50,495 nucleotides of DNA from a virus. The position numbers were made by a program, and so were the translations under genes. Positions 26,601 to 32,632 of the stretch are shown one piece after another; position 1 is the stretch's first letter; every line of letters starts with the position of its first letter. The stretch is from positions 1 through 50,495 of the IMG/VR virus record IMGVR_UViG_3300021061_000023, one strand, 5' to 3'. A model generated the notes under the pieces. That model saw nothing but the letters and a program-made list of their open reading frames with translations, did not search any database and was not told the origin of the DNA.

Positions 26601-28218
26601 GCGGCTGATGCGCCAGGCCACGTCCAAGGCCAACTGCATCGCCACGAGTGACAGCTCGTGGTTTGAGCTGGTCAGCGGTTCGACCTGGACCCTCTACGTC
26701 AATATGCCGGATGGCCTTGCGCCAGACGTCGGAGCCTACCGGGTCCGCCCGGTGTCCACGTTCGGCGCAATCGTCTGGGGCCAGAACGTCGACCGCGACG
26801 GCGGGGCTGTCTACGACATCTTCTTCAGCCACTTCAACGCCGGCCTGGGGATCGTCAATGGCGGCCAGAACATCGACTATTCCGGCTGCGTATTCGCCCA
26901 CAATCCAAAGCACATCACGAACAGCGGCGGCGGCTCGTTTACGGACTGTCTCTACTACTCGCGCGGCTACTCCACGAGCAACCTGCTGAACATCTACGCG
27001 CCGGATGCTCTGGGCATGTCGGCGATCATCCGCGATGTCGTGATCGATAGCGACACGCCGGGTGGGTCGATCTACGTCCACCGGGGGGGAACTGAGTTCA
27101 CAGGCTCCATCACTGACGACGTGATGACCGTCGATTCCTTGCCGACTGGCGCGGTTACACTTCGTATCGGCTACGTCGTGAGAAACACGGCCGAGACGGT
27201 AGCGGTCGGCACCTACATCGCCGAGCAACTCACCAGCACCGAGAGCGGCGGCACGCTTGGCTTGCGCGGCACCTACCGCGTCACCATCGGCGGACAGGCT
27301 ATCGCCAGCGGTACGTTGGGCGCGGGCGGCAACTTCTTCTACGTCGAGGTTTCCGGCGTCTCCGACGTTATTGTTCCCGCCGCCTCCGGCGCCCTCGCGG
27401 GCGATCACCCCCAGGCTATCGACCAGACCGAACACGCGCTGATCGAGGGTTACCACACCCACGGTTACTACACGGCGTTCGGCGAGGCCGGCAGCTGGGC
27501 CGTCCCGTGCGCCTCCATCTGCCGCTATAGCCTCTGCACCGCCTGTTCGCGGAATACGTCGTTCGCCGACAAGCACGACAACGTCGTCATCGTGCGCAAT
27601 GCCTCCATCGACGCCAACAATCGCGGGATGCGGCTGCAGCGGCTTATGGAGGGCCATCAGGTCCACCATGAGACAGTCTTCGCCCGAACGGTCCAGACGG
27701 CCTATGGCGACGCCAACCCCGGCTCCGACTATCTGGCAGCCATCTATGAAGTCGGCTCGACCGCCGCCCAACAGCAGGGTCAGACCCCGAGCTGCACGTA
27801 CTCCCTCCTGGTCGCAGATTGTCCCCACAGCACTGTCGGAACTCGGATTCGCTTGGACAGCGCCGCCGGCCAAGCGTTGCTGACCGACTGGAACATCATC
27901 GTCGTCTTCACGCCCGGGAACATGAGTTCCGCGGTATTCGGCGGGGCCACGAAGCTGACCTGGGACGAGTACCTGGTGGACTTCGCCCCGAACGACGCTA
28001 ACAGCCGGTTCTTCGACTGTCGGGGTATGGCGGGGGGGGCGGCCAACCTGTTCGTGGATCCGGACAACAACGACCTGCGCATTCGCACTGACACCGAGCT
28101 AGGCCGGGCAGTGCTGGCGGCAATGGCGGAGATGGGCGCCGGCGCGAGCTGGACCATCGGCGGAACACCTCGACGCCTCACGGCAGACGAGTACCTCACA
28201 ACCCTGCAGCACGGCTAA
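23638..28218 (+). CDS. Tail fibre with tandem repeats and beta-helix (depolymerase-like)
   Basis: A 1526-aa receptor-binding or depolymerase-like protein. ATG 23638 follows ttgcaggtgaca. The N-terminal ~130 residues form a baseplate-type beta domain. Residues ~193-247 hold five 11-residue repeats (NAAGSTQVAAV type), a trimeric coiled-coil-like stalk. Residues ~279-637 are three tandem ~120-aa beta repeats. Beyond ~880 the sequence (VDRDGGAVYDIFFSHFNAGL, then GGQNIDYSGCVFAHN) has the repeated short strands of a right-handed beta-helix, as in pectate-lyase-like tailspikes. The catalytic residues and target glycan are not identifiable by eye. Confidence 0.82.
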   Translation: MERNGPPFGADGDALVYAGEVVAVGWRLLDDNDAVQDYANRSFALRVFGTLGVTPVNVAAEVVDDADGDYLLATLTGDQTAALVPSGRAGAVLRWSFDELVDGGRSVIESGEFRVKIAADPDLNEPAAGAGGAPAVIYNVPATSPIRTVVYSGAPGVSAYAAAVSAGYTGTPEEFAEALAENATAVSENIADINAAGATQVGLVNSAGTTQVANVNAAGSTQVAAVNSAGSTQTAAVNAAGAAAQSAIAADVATSGANAASAATSAADAALNAAYAGGVGFTFSTTTTDSDPGAGNIRYNNATPASVTFLYIDDTDVGGGTASGWVDTFDDVEGPVRGQIYLAEPGTLKYAVFDVTGAVVTGTGYRKVPVVWREGSATLPTNAARVNLQFTRAGVATGGVAMTFSSTTTDADPGNGNIRFNNATLASVTILYIDLQEVGGGSITAWIDSFDDVNGGVRGQLILNEPASGKFVLFNVTGSITDGGGYRKVPVTYVAGSSSNFTNGNRLLLRFAPAGSEAGIAFQFSTTITDADPGSGFIRFNSATVTAVTQIFADNNAAGGNAISGWLDTFDDADAAVKGQIYIVEPGTAKFTVFNVTGAVLDGTGYRKINVAWVAGVLPTNNARVLLTFARFGADADAAEIAQSADTYRFGKARYEAEIAERLAAYPAQQVRPTSWVLSGVTYNDDGTFTGTPGGTMTTTLTAAPWVDPAATRYMYAVSKSGTSGSVTLASRAHASIAYNPPAVETEPFPGTKKLAWANTSNGGTTVRGTTVTNTITFNVDDTIFEPEVCLTDSPFMPRIMPTLPAEPYIDPRPCWEETFETHRRWRNRRLTMRAAAETSITKAVNSLSGSDAAAGDRFNPKQNITGLTALGALADGAVVGLWGEWDNQGFGSSVGTVSKGLIFMAQPQGRRRASWSGETYRRQPWPRMNGDKDVTDQTWTLESGTCWKTTYTVNTGTNLAPVNDAYSTMHCLRVQRDIMDATPLAAERLMRQATSKANCIATSDSSWFELVSGSTWTLYVNMPDGLAPDVGAYRVRPVSTFGAIVWGQNVDRDGGAVYDIFFSHFNAGLGIVNGGQNIDYSGCVFAHNPKHITNSGGGSFTDCLYYSRGYSTSNLLNIYAPDALGMSAIIRDVVIDSDTPGGSIYVHRGGTEFTGSITDDVMTVDSLPTGAVTLRIGYVVRNTAETVAVGTYIAEQLTSTESGGTLGLRGTYRVTIGGQAIASGTLGAGGNFFYVEVSGVSDVIVPAASGALAGDHPQAIDQTEHALIEGYHTHGYYTAFGEAGSWAVPCASICRYSLCTACSRNTSFADKHDNVVIVRNASIDANNRGMRLQRLMEGHQVHHETVFARTVQTAYGDANPGSDYLAAIYEVGSTAAQQQGQTPSCTYSLLVADCPHSTVGTRIRLDSAAGQALLTDWNIIVVFTPGNMSSAVFGGATKLTWDEYLVDFAPNDANSRFFDCRGMAGGAANLFVDPDNNDLRIRTDTELGRAVLAAMAEMGAGASWTIGGTPRRLTADEYLTTLQHG
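24472..25548 (+). repeat. Three tandem ~360-bp repeats in the fibre gene
   Basis: Three units (about 24472-24831, 24832-25188, 25189-25548) each encode FxFSTTxTDxDPGxGxIRxN, then a Gly-rich turn, GW(V/L)DTFDDx, GQIYxxEPGTxK and GYRK(V/I)xVxW. The protein units are clearly homologous but the DNA has diverged, so the duplication is old and kept at the protein level. Confidence 0.85.
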
Positions 28219-28249
28219 GGGCGTCGACTCGCATAGGCACGGGAGGTTG

Positions 28250-28390
28250 CTAGCGGTGCTGCGCTGCCGGCGGCGGGATCGCCGGGCCTTCGGCAGTGTT
28301 GGGCTCCATCAGCAATACCGCGATACCGAGCACGATGATTGCGATGGCGGCGACGCCAAACCAGAGTTTGAGGTTGAAGTCGATCTTCAT
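28250..28390 (-). CDS. Small single-pass membrane protein
   Basis: A 46-aa protein if started at ATG 28390 (MKIDFNLKLWFGVAAIAIIV), with one membrane helix (about 9-28) and a proline-rich tail. A longer start at 28438 is possible. It lies downstream of the SGNH hydrolase on the same strand. No strong ribosome site is visible. The function is unknown. Confidence 0.45.
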   Translation of the reverse strand: MKIDFNLKLWFGVAAIAIIVLGIAVLLMEPNTAEGPAIPPPAAQHR

Positions 28391-28430
28391 GTCGATATTC
28401 AAGCGGTCCGATGGGCCGTTGGCAACTGGG

Positions 28431-28628
28431 ATGCGCATGGGAAAGCTGGGGTGGATTTTGGCGGCGGAGGCGGCTCTTCTCCTCCTGCTGGCCTATGGCA
28501 TCTGCCGCTACGTGTTCATCCACACCCCGTTTGCCAGCGTGTGCTTTTTCCTGTTCGGGGTGACGCTGGGCATGATGACGGTCACCGCCGGGCAACTTGT
28601 GAAGGCCTTGCCAGCCCGCCGGCAATGA
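28431..28628 (+). CDS. Small two-helix membrane protein
   Basis: A 65-aa protein (MRMGKLGWILAAEAALLLLL start) with two hydrophobic segments (about 7-26 and 32-52) and a basic C-terminus. Its 3' end overlaps the SGNH hydrolase end on the other strand by 47 nt. Length and topology are holin-like, but it is separated from the clear lysis genes. The function is unproven. Confidence 0.5.
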   Translation: MRMGKLGWILAAEAALLLLLAYGICRYVFIHTPFASVCFFLFGVTLGMMTVTAGQLVKALPARRQ

Positions 28629-29385
28629 TCTCCGCGAGCAGAGCAGTTCCCTCGGGTCCGGGGTGGACGCCCTGCTCGTAGTATTCCGCCGACCAGGGAA
28701 CTTCGATCACCTCCGGCGCCATGTTCCTAATCCAGCGGAGCGGGTCGGTGCGCTGGTTCATATCGTCGGGGATGGGGTAGCCGACCACCACCACGCGGCC
28801 CTTGTAGCGGCGTAGAAACGCCTCCCACTCGGGCTTCCAGGGCGGCAGTTCACGGTAAACGATGGCCTTCTTCTTGGCGATCCATCGGTCATAGGCGAAC
28901 GCCATGGCCAGGATCGGCCGCTTCGTCGGCATCTGCACCTCGCCCAGCCATTCGCCCTGCCGGCTGTCCGTGGCGTTCAGAACGAAGACGATGGTGTCGA
29001 GCTGCAGCACTTCGGGGCGGGCCTTGATGTAGGCCAGCTGGTTCGCCAAGCCCCAGCCGCCAGCCGACACCGGCCACACGTCGCGGCCGATGCGTTCCTC
29101 CAGCTGCGGGCCAAGACGCTCGGGCTGATCGTGAAGGGTGCCGCCGTTGACGATGCTGTCGCCGAGCAAGAGGACGCCTTCGGGAACGAACGGCTGTTCC
29201 ACCCCCATTGATAGCTCGTTGTAGGCGTAGCGACGAAGGAACACCGACCCGCGCTGATTGGGAGCGTGGATGTAGCCCTCAGGCCCCAAGTGATGCAGGG
29301 GAACGGCGGTCACGAACCGAACCATCAGTTCGACGCACAACAACGCGATGACGGCGACCATCGCCGCCCAACCGATACGCCCCAT
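28582..29385 (-). CDS. SGNH/GDSL-type hydrolase, membrane-anchored
   Basis: A 267-aa protein with an N-terminal membrane helix (GWAAMVAVIALLCVELMVRF), which should place the enzyme in the periplasm. SGNH blocks are visible: GDSI (LLLGDSIVNGG, about 72-82), the glycine block SAGGWG (about 106-111), an Asn in FVLNATDSR (about 135) and the Asp/His-end GVHPGPEGTALLAE (about 244-257). The family includes O-acetyl esterases acting on glycans. It is on the minus strand within the late region and looks like a separately expressed cargo gene. The substrate is inferred only as an O-acylated surface glycan. Confidence 0.8.
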   Translation of the reverse strand: MGRIGWAAMVAVIALLCVELMVRFVTAVPLHHLGPEGYIHAPNQRGSVFLRRYAYNELSMGVEQPFVPEGVLLLGDSIVNGGTLHDQPERLGPQLEERIGRDVWPVSAGGWGLANQLAYIKARPEVLQLDTIVFVLNATDSRQGEWLGEVQMPTKRPILAMAFAYDRWIAKKKAIVYRELPPWKPEWEAFLRRYKGRVVVVGYPIPDDMNQRTDPLRWIRNMAPEVIEVPWSAEYYEQGVHPGPEGTALLAEIIAGGLARPSQVARR

Positions 29386-29429
29386 TCAGCGAGTATGTCG
29401 GCGCCCCGACCGTCTTGCAACTCCAGCAT

Positions 29430-29594
29430 TCACCATTCGCGCAGGTTGCACGGCTCGCAGTATCCGAACTGATCGATATCGCGCCTCACCCGCCGGCAGG
29501 TGCGGCACCTGAGCAGGGGCCCGGTTCCGTGGTCGGCCTCGGGATCGGTTACCTCTACGAGCCAGCGCCAGAAGCGGGCCAGGATCGTCCTCAT
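29430..29594 (-). CDS. Zinc-ribbon-like small protein
   Basis: A 54-aa protein starting MRTILARFWRWLVEV, with two CxxC pairs (CRTC and CEPC, about 33-49) expected to bind one zinc ion. It precedes the SGNH hydrolase by 44 nt on the same strand, so the two are likely co-transcribed. I see no known family. An upstream in-frame extension to 29714 lacks coding character and crosses a hairpin. Confidence 0.55.
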   Translation of the reverse strand: MRTILARFWRWLVEVTDPEADHGTGPLLRCRTCRRVRRDIDQFGYCEPCNLREW

Positions 29595-29642
29595 ACATCC
29601 AGTGAAGGGCCGCCGCCTATCGGCGTCAATACGCAGATCGCA

Positions 29643-29672
29643 GCCGTGGGGATGCAGCAACATCCCCACGGC
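29643..29672. promoter_or_regulatory. 12-bp perfect hairpin between divergent genes
   Basis: Arms gccgtggggatg (29643-29654) and catccccacggc (29661-29672) are perfectly complementary around cagcaa. It lies in the 186-bp gap between the leftward zinc-ribbon gene (start 29594) and the rightward lysis-region gene (start 29781). No T-run follows on either strand. It may be an operator or a transcript-end structure. Confidence 0.5.
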
Positions 29673-29780
29673 CCCGACCCCGGACATGGAGCAAGCCCAC
29701 GCCCGAAGCCGCACCGCGCGGCAGGGAGAGGGAGCGCACCGTCTGGTTAACTAACGGTGAGCAAGCCGCCGGAGAACCGA

Positions 29781-30065
29781 ATGACATTGCCCTCTTGGAT
29801 CGCTTTGGCGTCGCTGTTTGTCCTGATCAGCCTCCAGGGGCTCGCCTTCGCATTTTGGGCCGGCCGGCTGTCTCAACGGGTGACTGGGCTCGAAAAGCAG
29901 GGGGACGGCGATGCCACCCTCGCCGAGAAGGTCATCCGCCTCACGGTCGAGATGGAGCACGCCAACGCGAGCCTGTTGAAGATGGGAAATCAGCTTGAGG
30001 GCGTGAACCGCCAACTCGGGAACATCGCCATGGGTCGAATGGGGCAGTCGGGAGAAATGGTGTGA
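29781..30065 (+). CDS. Membrane-anchored coiled-coil protein
   Basis: A 94-aa protein; ATG 29781 is preferred over GTG 29757 because ggagaa lies four bases upstream. One membrane helix (about 6-26, IALASLFVLISLQGLAFAFW) is followed by a helical coiled-coil tail (LAEKVIRLTVEMEHANASLL). Similar anchored coiled coils occur around phage lysis genes as holin partners or inhibitors. The function is not established. Confidence 0.6.
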   Translation: MTLPSWIALASLFVLISLQGLAFAFWAGRLSQRVTGLEKQGDGDATLAEKVIRLTVEMEHANASLLKMGNQLEGVNRQLGNIAMGRMGQSGEMV

Positions 30066-30074
30066 GTGCAATCA

Positions 30075-30317
30075 ATGAATGAACGCAAGATCAACTTCGA
30101 CCTCAGCTTCAATATCCCCATCCTGATGAGCATCGTTGGAGCGGTCGCCGCCGGCTCGATGTGGGTGGCCACGGTGAACAACAAGCTCGACACCCTGGCT
30201 GTTGTGGTGGCTGACCAGGCTGCGACCAGGGTGCAGATCGAAGACCTCCGAAATCAAGTCCTCAAGAACCGGGAAGAGACCCTCGAAAACCGCCGAGTAA
30301 TTACGGAGGGAGAATGA
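30075..30317 (+). CDS. Second membrane-anchored coiled-coil protein
   Basis: An 80-aa protein (MNERKINFDLSFNIPILMSI) with a membrane helix at about 15-35 and a coiled-coil tail (VQIEDLRNQVLKNREETLEN). It has the same topology as its upstream neighbour, from which it is separated by 9 nt, so the two may form a membrane complex. The resemblance to XhlA-like holin-associated proteins is only in layout. Confidence 0.6.
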   Translation: MNERKINFDLSFNIPILMSIVGAVAAGSMWVATVNNKLDTLAVVVADQAATRVQIEDLRNQVLKNREETLENRRVITEGE

Positions 30318-30339
30318 CGGCGACTGAGCACGCTGCCCG

Positions 30340-30453
30340 ATGTGGGATTATTTCGCCATCGTCGGCATTCTCGCGCATGTCTTGGTCGCGGCCGGAGTTG
30401 GGCTCTACTTCGTCGGCGTGGCCATCGTGAAGTCCATGATCGGGGTCCGGTAG
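30340..30453 (+). CDS. 37-aa membrane peptide
   Basis: A short frame (MWDYFAIVGILAHVLVAAGV start) that is essentially one membrane helix with a short basic end. It begins 22 nt after the previous stop; the strong ggaggg lies 30 nt upstream, beside a competing out-of-frame ATG at 30314. Codon third positions are G+C-rich as in neighbouring genes. It could be a small holin component. Confidence 0.45.
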   Translation: MWDYFAIVGILAHVLVAAGVGLYFVGVAIVKSMIGVR

Positions 30454-30489
30454 CTCGCCGGCCTTGTAGCGGATAAGCTGAAGTAGGGG

Positions 30490-30729
30490 TTAGAGCGCCG
30501 GAACCATCCAAGTGGCGGCGACCCCAAGCCGGGCCATTTCTTCCCTGATCTTCGCCCCTTTGAGCCTCGACTCCTCGGTGTTCCACGCCTTCAGTTCGGC
30601 GAGCTGTTTCGGCGTTACGAACATACCGTCGCCGACTTTGACAAGCTCTCCGGCGGCAACCTTGGCGTTGAGGTCGGCGAGCATTGCTTCGAAGCGCCCG
30701 TCGTCCTCGGTGATGATCTCGGTGGTCAC
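30490..30729 (-). CDS. Hypothetical protein
   Basis: A 79-aa acidic helical protein with GTG start (VTTEIITEDDGRFEAMLADL), followed by GDGMFVTPKQLAELKAWN. It is separated by one base from the exported protein gene upstream and should share its leaderless transcript. No family recognised. It might be a cytoplasmic partner of the exported protein. Confidence 0.68.
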   Translation of the reverse strand: MTTEIITEDDGRFEAMLADLNAKVAAGELVKVGDGMFVTPKQLAELKAWNTEESRLKGAKIREEMARLGVAATWMVPAL

Positions 30730-30730
30730 G

Positions 30731-31132
30731 CTAGGCCGCCTGTCTCACCGGCACGTGCTTGTACATCCATCCACCCGGCGGATCGGGTTCGATGAACTCA
30801 ATCTTGTCGGTGGGTCTCTTGGACGTGTCGTCGGTGAAGACGCACGACTCAAACACGCCGGCAGGCTTGCCCTCAAAGGTGGCCAGCGCGCACCCGGCAG
30901 GCCTCACCCATACGCGGGGGTTGGTATCGACACGGGCGAGGATGTTGGCCTTCTCCGGCGCGCTGCGGACGACGCGCCATTCGGCCGGGGTAAGGCGGAT
31001 GCGCTTCTGACGCGCCCATAGCTCGATGGCTTTGGCTCTCCAGTCGCCGACCGGCTGCGCGGCAGCGGCGGTGACAGCGACGGCCGATCCGGCGACGCCA
31101 GCGAGAACGGCTCTACGGGCGATCATTTCCAT
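30731..31132 (-). CDS. Exported protein with twin-arginine-like signal
   Basis: A 133-aa protein starting at ATG 31132 (MEMIARRAVLAGVAGSAVAV). The RR pair plus an alanine-rich hydrophobic stretch ending TAAAA suggests a Tat- or Sec-type signal peptide cut near residue 26. The mature part has two cysteines (PAGCALA, FESCVF), consistent with a periplasmic disulphide, and a GGWMYKHVPV end. The start codon is 5 nt from a -10-like element in a promoter duplicated at 35.5 kb. It is probably a lysogenically expressed cargo gene; function unknown. Confidence 0.66.
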   Translation of the reverse strand: MEMIARRAVLAGVAGSAVAVTAAAAQPVGDWRAKAIELWARQKRIRLTPAEWRVVRSAPEKANILARVDTNPRVWVRPAGCALATFEGKPAGVFESCVFTDDTSKRPTDKIEFIEPDPPGGWMYKHVPVRQAA

Positions 31133-31137
31133 GCCTG

Positions 31138-31166
31138 AGAGTCCCACGAAAGCGGCGGCTTTTCAA
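31138..31166 (-). promoter_or_regulatory. Likely leaderless promoter, copy 1
   Basis: On the minus strand: -35 TTGAAA (31166-31161), 17-bp spacer, -10-like GACTCT (31143-31138), then CAGGC and ATG. Transcription would begin at or next to the start codon. The element is matched in sequence and spacing by the one at 35488-35516. Confidence 0.55.
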
Positions 31167-31210
31167 CTCTCTCGCCGCACCCCAACCCACCCCCACCGCA
31201 AGAGGTATCT

Positions 31211-31489
31211 ATGACGCTCCCCAAGATCGTCACCGACCTGTTTACCGGCCCTGACGGCCACACCTGGCACATGGGCCGGTTCGGCGCGGCCATGACGGTG
31301 ATCAGCGGTCTTCCCCTGCCTTGGGTGCAGCTCTGGCGCACAGGTGTCCTGGACCTTGCGGCGACGGGCGTCTTCTACAGCGGTGTCGCGGCTGGGGCCT
31401 GGGCGATGGCCCAGGGCGCCAAGAACATGGACCTGATGCCTGAGGGGTCCGCCACCACAACCACCACCACGACAACGGAGACCCTGTAA
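31211..31489 (+). CDS. Holin-like membrane protein
   Basis: A 92-aa protein with two hydrophobic segments (about 25-42 and 47-66) and a short soluble end with eight consecutive threonines encoded by an ACN run. It lies directly before the DUF2778 gene (1-bp overlap) in the lysis module, so a holin role is reasonable. Ribosome site agagg precedes ATG 31211. No family is certain. Confidence 0.62.
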   Translation: MTLPKIVTDLFTGPDGHTWHMGRFGAAMTVISGLPLPWVQLWRTGVLDLAATGVFYSGVAAGAWAMAQGAKNMDLMPEGSATTTTTTTTETL

Positions 31490-31866
31490 TGTGGACCTGG
31501 GATCAATCCGCCGGAAAACTCTACCACAACGGCCAGCTCGTCTCGACCGGCTACAGCGGCAAGGCGCGCGGGAAGAACAACCCGGCCATGCAAGGCGAGC
31601 GAGGCTTCGGTCCGATCCCGCGCGGCAAGTGGAAGATCGTCAGCCGCTATGACAGCAAGAACGTCGGCCCCTACGCCCTGACCCTTCACGCTGTCGATGG
31701 CAAGTTGGACGACACGCACGCCCCAACGGGGAGGGGAGCGTTCCGCATCCACGGGGACAGCGCGCGGGCTCCCGGCACGGCGAGCCAAGGCTGCATCATC
31801 CTTCCCCGGGCCATTCGCGAGAAGATCTGGACGAGCGGGGATCGTGACCTGGAGGTGGTGGAGTGA
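31489..31866 (+). CDS. DUF2778 (Tlde1-like L,D-transpeptidase fold), candidate endolysin
   Basis: A 125-aa protein beginning MWTWDQSAGKLYHNGQLVST. The active-site pattern is RIHGDSARAPGTASQGCIILP (about 84-104, given here in full only to the Cys): a His followed after ~14 residues by S-x-G-C, as in YkuD/DUF2778 L,D-transpeptidase folds, with Cys as nucleophile. Tlde1 proteins of this fold attack peptidoglycan peptides. Sitting between holin-like and spanin genes with no lysozyme or amidase nearby, it is the best endolysin candidate. It has no signal peptide, so a holin would be needed. Confidence 0.8.
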   Translation: MWTWDQSAGKLYHNGQLVSTGYSGKARGKNNPAMQGERGFGPIPRGKWKIVSRYDSKNVGPYALTLHAVDGKLDDTHAPTGRGAFRIHGDSARAPGTASQGCIILPRAIREKIWTSGDRDLEVVE

Positions 31867-32267
31867 TCCCCCGCTGGCTCATCGGAGCGGGCGTCGCCCT
31901 CTTCCTCATGCTCCTGGGCGCCTTCGTGTTCGGAGGCCCCATCGTCTCGTTCTGGAAAGCCCAGACCCACAAGTGGCAGGCCAAGGAAGAGACGGCGCAG
32001 GACAACGCCGCCGCGCGAGGCCTTGAAGCCGGGGCTGGCCAGGCCCTCGCCACCGAACAAGCCGCCATCACCGAGCGCATCATCGAGCGCAACAACGAAA
32101 GCATCCGCTATGTGGAGAAGGCCAATGCAGCCCCGGACGCGCAAACTCCTCTCGGCTCTGATCGTCAGCAGCGTATGCGTGACCACTATGTCAGCCTGTG
32201 CAAACAGCGGCCGGCAGTCTGCGCCAGTGGCGAAAGCCCCAAGGGTGACGACCCCGCTTTACGCTAA
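31863..32267 (+). CDS. Inner-membrane spanin (Rz-like)
   Basis: A 134-aa protein with an N-terminal membrane anchor (IPRWLIGAGVALFLMLLGAF) and a long periplasmic helical part (LATEQAAITERIIERNNESI) containing two cysteines near the C-terminus. This is the i-spanin topology. It overlaps the endolysin candidate by 4 nt and contains the start of an o-spanin in another frame. It would fuse the inner and outer membranes at lysis with its partner. Confidence 0.75.
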   Translation: MIPRWLIGAGVALFLMLLGAFVFGGPIVSFWKAQTHKWQAKEETAQDNAAARGLEAGAGQALATEQAAITERIIERNNESIRYVEKANAAPDAQTPLGSDRQQRMRDHYVSLCKQRPAVCASGESPKGDDPALR

Positions 32268-32502
32268 GGCCCCCTGCAAGCTCTACGGGCCTCCGGAGGG
32301 GCGGGAGCTGACCCTGCAAGACCTGGAGATCACGGCGGCCATCCGAGGGGTGGAGATCGTCACCTGTGACGAGAAGCGGGTACTGGCGGACAAGGCCAAC
32401 ATCGAGCAGCAAAAGGCCCTGGACGCCTGGGAAGCTGAGCGCGCCAAGCGGCGGTGCGAGTGGTGGCGGTTCGGGACATGCAAGCCACCTGACCCCGGCT
32501 AG
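32125..32502 (+). CDS. Outer-membrane spanin-like lipoprotein (Rz1-like), overlapping Rz
   Basis: A 125-aa protein starting inside the i-spanin gene in a different frame (MQPRTRKLLSALIVSSVCVT). A lipoprotein signal with lipobox-like MSAC (Cys about 25) is followed by a proline-containing segment. The overlapping Rz/Rz1 arrangement is classical. Unusually, it extends 78 codons beyond the i-spanin stop with a charged C-terminal part (ELTLQDLEITAAIRGVEIVT and a Cys-rich end), longer than typical Rz1. Confidence 0.66.
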   Translation: MQPRTRKLLSALIVSSVCVTTMSACANSGRQSAPVAKAPRVTTPLYAKAPCKLYGPPEGRELTLQDLEITAAIRGVEIVTCDEKRVLADKANIEQQKALDAWEAERAKRRCEWWRFGTCKPPDPG

Positions 32503-32580
32503 TGACCTCACTTAGGGCCTTACTGAGGACAGTAGCCCCCTGACTGATAGCCCTTGAGACTTAGGTCTCGGGCCAACAGA

Positions 32581-32614
32581 AAGGCCCCGCTGGCGATTGC
32601 TGGCGGGGCCTTTT
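32581..32614 (+). terminator. Intrinsic terminator after the lysis genes
   Basis: A 10-bp stem aaggccccgc / gcggggcctt (32581-32590 and 32603-32612) with a 12-base loop is followed by TT, giving a TTTT run. It ends the rightward late operon. A mirrored TT-rich flank (ctttct on the minus strand) may also stop the leftward SPFH operon, which ends at 32633. Confidence 0.8.
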
Positions 32615-32632
32615 GCCGTTCGGAGGGCTGGC

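Noticed and set aside
26332-27873. Long open frame on the minus strand opposite the fibre gene, and similar ones at 20998-22314 and 18128-18994
   Set aside because: They are antisense shadows of G+C-rich coding DNA: arginine/valine/aspartate-rich, low-complexity composition with no ribosome sites or motifs, while the plus-strand genes are clearly real.
31450-31486. ACN trinucleotide run in the holin-like gene as a phase-variable repeat
   Set aside because: The codons are a mixture of ACA, ACC and ACG in a short run, and trinucleotide changes would not shift the frame.
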